Shown here: in pieces, positions 15,014-18,363 of the stretch
Layout: the number at the start of each line of letters is the position of its first letter
How positions within the stretch are numbered: the stretch's first letter is position 1
DNA from: SVTX01 sp045659745
GTDB taxonomy: Bacteria > Bacillota > Clostridia > Oscillospirales > CAG-272
Assembly (NCBI GenBank): GCA_045659745.1
Contig: JAZRCL010000027.1
Span: forward strand, 1-18,363
DNA: 18,363 bases
Direction of reading: 5' to 3'
Position numbers and translations under genes: made by a program
Notes under the pieces: generated by a model
What the model saw: only the letters and a program-made list of their open reading frames with translations
Database searches by the model: none
What the model was told of the DNA's origin: nothing

Positions 15014-15056
15014 CTGCTGCGGCAAGGTAGTCGGAAAGCTTAAGAGAAAGTGATAT
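15014..15056 (+). pseudogene. Direct repeat copy 2: remnant of a second repressor gene 3' end
   Basis: This non-coding copy would encode CCGKVVGKLKRK and stop, exactly the repressor C-terminus, although it differs from copy 1 at three bases. All three are silent (Gly, Lys and Val third positions), so the copy came from a gene under selection and did not arise by random decay of copy 1. It lies in the same frame as the ATPase, 23 nt after the ATPase TAA, and runs into a strong terminator. It probably marks the 3' end of the repressor that stood here before the ATPase arrived. Confidence 0.85.
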
Positions 15057-15065
15057 TCAAAAAAT

Positions 15066-15115
15066 ATATGCAAAAGCACCGAAAACGCATTTATGTTTTC
15101 GGTGCTTTTGCATAT
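15066..15115 (+). terminator. Strong intrinsic terminator of the repressor-ATPase operon
   Basis: A perfect 21-bp stem (15066-15086 with 15095-15115) with loop GCATTTAT. The core is AGCACCGAAAAC pairing with GTTTTCGGTGCT, followed by TTTTGCATATT. It begins 10 nt after the repeated repressor tail and ends at the -35 box of the next gene. Confidence 0.9.
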
Positions 15116-15143
15116 TGCCAATTTTATAAAAATATGGTAAAAT
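15115..15143 (+). promoter_or_regulatory. Promoter of the thioredoxin-like lipoprotein gene
   Basis: TTGCCA (15115-15120) and TAAAAT (15138-15143) with a 17-bp spacer; the -35 overlaps the last base of the preceding terminator stem. The leader to the ATG is about 55 nt. Confidence 0.75.
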
Positions 15144-15204
15144 AGAATCAGAAAGTATACCAAAAAAGTAGACAATAGATCGGATAAAAAAAGGAGATAC
15201 ATAT

Positions 15205-15885
15205 ATGGAAAGGAAAATCAGTTATATTGCTTTGATATTGATTGCTATGCTTGTGCTTTCGGCAGTCGGTTGCGATAATATAAATAATCCCACGGAGGTA
15301 CCAACGGCAACACCCACGGAAGCGCCTGCGCAAGCCCCTACGGAAGCTCCTACTGACAAGCCCACCGAGGCACCTACACAAGCTCCCACAGAGACGCCGA
15401 CACAGTCGCCCACCGAAGCTCCCACCGAGCCGCCCGTTGAGATAGAATACGGCAGTCAGGTAGGAGATCACGCGCGCCCCATGGATCTTGTGTCGTATAG
15501 CGGTGAAACGGTAAATATCACACAGACGCGCGGAAAAGTCACGGTTATCAATTTCTGGGGAACGTGGTGTCCGTACTGCCTTTACGAGCTTCCCGATTTT
15601 GACAGGGTTGCGAGCGAATATGAGGATAGCGTGATTATCATAGCCATACACTCCAGCGGAGATTCGGGGGGGAAGGCTTACGTTCAGCAAAATTTCCCGG
15701 ATACAAAGATAATATTTGCAAACGATCCCACGGACTGCGACGTGTATTACACAGAGCTTGGCGGTATCGGTTATTTTCCTATGACGGTGATACTCGACGA
15801 GAACGGCGTTATAGCGTATACACATGTCGGCGCGATTTCCTATGCGACGTTGACTGCAAAAATAAATGAGATACTTGCAAAATAA
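15205..15885 (+). CDS. Thioredoxin-fold (TlpA/ResA-like) lipoprotein with Thr/Pro-rich linker
   Basis: A 226-residue exported protein. A signal peptide leads to the lipobox-like SAVGC with Cys23 as the anchor; Ala at -3 is less usual than Leu. Residues 29-78 are a low-complexity Pro/Thr/Glu/Ala linker built from PTEAPT-type units. The thioredoxin-like domain follows (about 85-226), with the redox motif WCPYC (C122, C125) in NFWGTWCPYC and the cis-proline at P192 in GYFPMTV. It probably reduces disulfides or protects thiols outside the membrane. No CcdA-type electron donor lies next to it. GGAG lies 8 nt before the ATG. The long linker would hold the domain away from the membrane through the cell wall. 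Confidence 0.9.
   Translation: MERKISYIALILIAMLVLSAVGCDNINNPTEVPTATPTEAPAQAPTEAPTDKPTEAPTQAPTETPTQSPTEAPTEPPVEIEYGSQVGDHARPMDLVSYSGETVNITQTRGKVTVINFWGTWCPYCLYELPDFDRVASEYEDSVIIIAIHSSGDSGGKAYVQQNFPDTKIIFANDPTDCDVYYTELGGIGYFPMTVILDENGVIAYTHVGAISYATLTAKINEILAK
15289..15438 (+). repeat. Coding low-complexity repeat (PTEAPT linker)
   Basis: Degenerate 12-bp units of the kind CCCACGGAAGCG encode PTEA, PTQA, PTET and similar words over 50 codons. Third positions vary widely between units, so the peptide pattern rather than the DNA pattern seems to be kept. Unit number may vary between strains. Confidence 0.8.
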
Positions 15886-15891
15886 TTTTCA

Positions 15892-15921
15892 GGGCGTTGC
15901 GATTGCAACGTCCGAATTTTT
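15892..15921 (+). terminator. Intrinsic terminator after the thioredoxin-like gene
   Basis: GGGCGTTGC, loop GATT, GCAACGTCC (a 9-bp stem with one G-T pair) is followed by GAATTTTT, 7 nt after the TAA. Confidence 0.8.
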
Positions 15922-15941
15922 ATGAGTTAATATTTGATTAC

Positions 15942-16034
15942 CCGTAGGGCGTTAATTTGCAAGCAAATTCCATCGGTCGCCTGCAAAAAATCGGTCACTG
16001 TTTGCAAACGGACGTGCAATGCACGCCCCTACGG
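15942..16034. repeat. Inverted-repeat intergenic element (MITE/REP-like)
   Basis: The outer arms CCGTAGGG (15942-15949) and CCCTACGG (16027-16034) bound a 93-nt unit. Inside are AATTTGC-AA-GCAAATT, CCGTTTGCAAAC-type and CGTGC-AAT-GCACG palindromes. Similar elements opening with GTAGGGGCG are common between genes in Clostridia (from memory, not checked here). No ORF lies in it. Together with the terminator and promoter it explains most of the non-coding stretch from 15886 to 16430. Confidence 0.65.
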
Positions 16035-16108
16035 CAGAATAATTAAATATACGCCGACAAAATTGATATATTGCAGTAGCCAAATCCTCACAAATCTTCC
16101 CAAACCTC

Positions 16109-16137
16109 TTGACAAACTAAAATTTATATTTTATAAT
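16109..16137 (+). promoter_or_regulatory. Perfect-consensus promoter of leuS
   Basis: TTGACA (16109-16114), a 17-bp spacer and TATAAT (16132-16137) have no mismatch to consensus. The predicted start near 16144 begins the T-box leader. Confidence 0.9.
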
Positions 16138-16143
16138 AATTAA

Positions 16144-16390
16144 GTATTAAAAAAGCTATGACGGAAACAGAGAATGTCAAGGTCTTTCAGAGAGCTGTCG
16201 GTTGGTGCGAGACGGCAGGCGGATATTCTTACTCATTCCCGAGCTTCAAGCCGAAATGTATATACATAGTAGGGGAGACGGAGTCCGCCGTTATCGGAGT
16301 CGAGAGGGGTGTTTTTGCATCCAATCAGAGTGGTACCGCGGAGGGCTTGCGCTTCGTCTCTGTATAGAGACGCGGCGTTTATTTTTTTGC
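16144..16390 (+). promoter_or_regulatory. T-box leader (tRNA-Leu sensing) controlling leuS
   Basis: A T-box leader with AGAGAGCTGTCGGTTGGTGC (from 16190) in stem I and the antiterminator AGAGTGGTACCGCGG (16327-16341), where TGGT pairs with the ACCA tRNA end. The intrinsic terminator has stem CGTCTC/GAGACG (16355-16360 and 16367-16372), extended below by CGC/GCG, and a T-run at 16378-16389. The most likely specifier is CTC at 16232-16234 in TTACTCATTCCC; CTT at 16228-16230 is a second Leu option. Uncharged tRNA-Leu should switch on leuS, the next gene, 40 nt downstream. Confidence 0.93.
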
Positions 16391-16429
16391 AAAATTTTTT
16401 GTTTGCCCGTATGGGCGGAGGAGTAAAAA

Positions 16430-18363
16430 ATGAGATACGATCACTTATCAGTAGAAAAAAAGTGGCAGGAATATTGGAAGAAGAATCAGACCTTCAAGAC
16501 GGATGTTTGGGATTTTTCAAAGCCCAAATTTTACGCTCTTGACATGTTCCCCTATCCGTCGGGAGTAGGTCTGCACGCAGGACATCCCGAGGGATATACC
16601 GCGACGGATATTGTCTCCAGAATGAAGAGAATGCAGGGATATAACGTGCTTCACCCTATGGGATACGACTCGTTTGGTCTGCCCGCAGAGCAGTACGCAG
16701 TAAGCACGGGAAATCACCCCAACGGTTTTACACAGGAAAACATCAAGACCTTCTCAAAGCAGCTCACAGAGCTTGGCTTTGACTACGACTGGTCCAAGAT
16801 GATAGCGACAAGCGACCCTGAGTTTTACAAGTGGACACAGTGGATATTCAAGCAGCTGTATCTTGACGGCTATGCACAGTATATAGATATGCCTGTAAAC
16901 TGGTGCGAGGAGCTTGGCACGGTGCTCTCCAACGACGAAGTTATTGACGGCAAGTCCGAGAGAGGTGGATTCCCCGTTGTAAGAAAGAATATGAAGCAGT
17001 GGGTAATCAATCAGCCCGCGTTTGCCGAGGAGCTTCTCGAGGGGCTTGACGAGATAGACTGGCCCGAGTCCACAAAGCTTATGCAGAAGAACTGGATAGG
17101 CAAGTCCACGGGTGTGGAGGTTAAGTTCCAGATAGTCGGTGGCGGAGAATTTTCTATATTTACCACTTGTATCGAGACGATTTACGGTATAACCTTTATG
17201 GTTCTTGCTCCCGACGGAGACGTAGTTAAGTCTCTTATGCCCAGAATTCAGAACAAGGACGAGGTTCAGGCGTATATTGACGAGACACTCAAGAAGAACG
17301 ATATGGACAGAACCGAGCTGAACAAGACAAAGTCGGGCTGTGAGCTTAAGGGTGTCACCTGTATCAACCCCGTAAACGGCAAGGAAGTCCGAATGTTTAT
17401 AGGCGATTTCGTGCTTGCAAGCTACGGCACGGGCGCGGTAATGGCAGTTCCTTCTCATGACCAGCGTGACTTTGAGTATGCTATCGCTCATAATATAGAT
17501 ATGATACAGGTCATCGACGGTGACGAAAAGCTTGGTCACGTCGACGTAACAGAGAAAGCTTTTGAAAAGCAGGATTATCTCGGACGCGGCTACAGACTTG
17601 TAAACTCCGAGGAGTTCACGGGGCTTACAGTTGAGGAAGCAAAAGAGGCAATAACCTCCAAGCTTGAAGCTCAGGGCGTTGCAAAGAGAACCGTAAATTA
17701 TCACTTCAGAGAGTGGATATTTGCACGTCAGAGATATTGGGGCGAGCCCGTTCCCGTGGTACACGGTGAGGACGGATGCGTTCATGTTCTTGACGATAGC
17801 GAGCTTCCTCTTATCTTGCCCGAGCTTGAAAACTACAAGGGAGTTAACGGAAAAGCTCCTCTTGAAAACGCAGTTGAGTGGAAGCAGTATGACAAGAACG
17901 GCGTAAAGGGAACAAGAGAGACCTCTACGATGCCCGGTTCTGCGGGATCGAGCTGGTACTTCCTGCGCTATATCGACCCGAACAACGAAAATGAGTTTGC
18001 AAATGCAGAGCTTCTTAAGCACTGGATGCCCGTAGACCTTTATATCGGCGGTCCTGAGCACGCAGTAGGTCATCTTATGTATTCCAGAATATGGAACAGA
18101 TATCTTTATGACAAGGGCCTCGCTCCCACTAAAGAGCCTTTTAAGAAGCTTGTTCACCAGGGTATGATACTTGGTTCTAACGGCATTAAGATGGGTAAGC
18201 GTTTCCCCGAGTTTGTTGTAAACCCCAGCGACGTTGTAAGAGACTACGGAGCTGATACTCTCAGACTTTACGAGATGTTTATGGGCCCGCTCGAGGTATC
18301 CAAGCCTTGGAGTAACCAGGGCGTTGACGGAGCGAGAAAGTTCCTCAACCGTGTCTGGACATT
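16430..18363 (+). CDS. leuS: Leucine--tRNA ligase, 5' part (runs off the window)
   Basis: The first 644 codons of a class I synthetase, open at the window edge. HIGH is HAGH (49-52) in FPYPSGVGLHAGHPEGYTA. A WCEELGTVL segment follows. The CP1 editing domain spans about 220-390, with GTGAVMAVPSHDQRDFE (333-349) keeping the editing Asp (D344). Two motifs deviate. The threonine-rich editing motif, usually TTRPDT, reads TTCIET (245-250). The KMSKS loop reads KMGKR (587-591). The reading frame is intact, so these are natural variants rather than damage. GGAGGAG lies 7 nt before the ATG. It is controlled by the promoter at 16109 and the T-box. Confidence 0.96.
   Translation, partial: MRYDHLSVEKKWQEYWKKNQTFKTDVWDFSKPKFYALDMFPYPSGVGLHAGHPEGYTATDIVSRMKRMQGYNVLHPMGYDSFGLPAEQYAVSTGNHPNGFTQENIKTFSKQLTELGFDYDWSKMIATSDPEFYKWTQWIFKQLYLDGYAQYIDMPVNWCEELGTVLSNDEVIDGKSERGGFPVVRKNMKQWVINQPAFAEELLEGLDEIDWPESTKLMQKNWIGKSTGVEVKFQIVGGGEFSIFTTCIETIYGITFMVLAPDGDVVKSLMPRIQNKDEVQAYIDETLKKNDMDRTELNKTKSGCELKGVTCINPVNGKEVRMFIGDFVLASYGTGAVMAVPSHDQRDFEYAIAHNIDMIQVIDGDEKLGHVDVTEKAFEKQDYLGRGYRLVNSEEFTGLTVEEAKEAITSKLEAQGVAKRTVNYHFREWIFARQRYWGEPVPVVHGEDGCVHVLDDSELPLILPELENYKGVNGKAPLENAVEWKQYDKNGVKGTRETSTMPGSAGSSWYFLRYIDPNNENEFANAELLKHWMPVDLYIGGPEHAVGHLMYSRIWNRYLYDKGLAPTKEPFKKLVHQGMILGSNGIKMGKRFPEFVVNPSDVVRDYGADTLRLYEMFMGPLEVSKPWSNQGVDGARKFLNRVWT

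Noticed and set aside
15148..15825. Minus-strand frame with Gly/Arg/Cys-rich repeats
   Set aside because: It is the complement of the PTEAPT linker and thioredoxin domain; the repetition comes from the coding repeat on the plus strand.
16754..18157. Long minus-strand open frame of 467 codons
   Set aside because: It is the shadow of leuS on the other strand; leuS has a promoter, T-box, ribosome binding site and intact motifs.

Overview
The window looks like a chromosomal segment from an anaerobic Clostridia-type Bacillota, probably an uncultured gut member near the Oscillospiraceae. The pointers are two T-box leaders, TTGACA/TATAAT promoters with 17-bp spacers, purine-rich GGAGG-type ribosome binding sites, a pyruvate formate-lyase/activase pair, lipoproteins with long Cys-anchored linkers, and G/C-rich hairpin repeats of a type common between clostridial genes. 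Taxonomy is inferred from gene content only.

Layout. 1-832 (+) holds the 3' end of pflB, overlapped by pflA, closed by a bidirectional terminator. 864-1376 (-) is an isochorismatase-fold hydrolase with its own promoter. 1522-5641 (-) is a T-box(Phe)-controlled operon pheS-pheT-DUF896, with a hairpin-rich repeat between the T-box terminator and pheS. 5661-10121 (-) is a second translation operon: MBL-fold hydrolase, gltX, glnS, DUF1294 membrane protein. 10156-12399 (-) is an orphan family-5 solute-binding lipoprotein with promoter and terminator.

12553-15115 is the most unusual region. A 91-residue two-helix membrane protein is transcribed leftward from a perfect-consensus promoter, with a hairpin-rich 5' leader and a structured 3' RNA ending in a terminator. 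Divergent from it, a self-cleaving LexA/CI-like repressor overlaps an ABC-like AAA ATPase gene. The last 43 bp of the repressor gene recur after the ATPase with only synonymous differences. This makes the ATPase look like cargo inserted between the repressor and its original terminator.

15115-15921 (+) is a thioredoxin-fold lipoprotein with a Thr/Pro-rich linker. 15942-16034 is an inverted-repeat intergenic element. 16109-18363 (+) is leuS behind a consensus promoter and a T-box(Leu); the gene runs off the end of the window. Its product departs from consensus in the editing-site motif and in the KMSKS loop.

Four aminoacyl-tRNA synthetases (PheRS, GluRS, GlnRS, LeuRS) lie within 16 kb. Two of the three synthetase transcripts read tRNA charging through T-boxes. 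Having GlnRS means Gln-tRNA can be made directly. The repressor-ATPase-membrane protein cluster between these housekeeping blocks is the best candidate for an undescribed, damage- or phage-responsive system.
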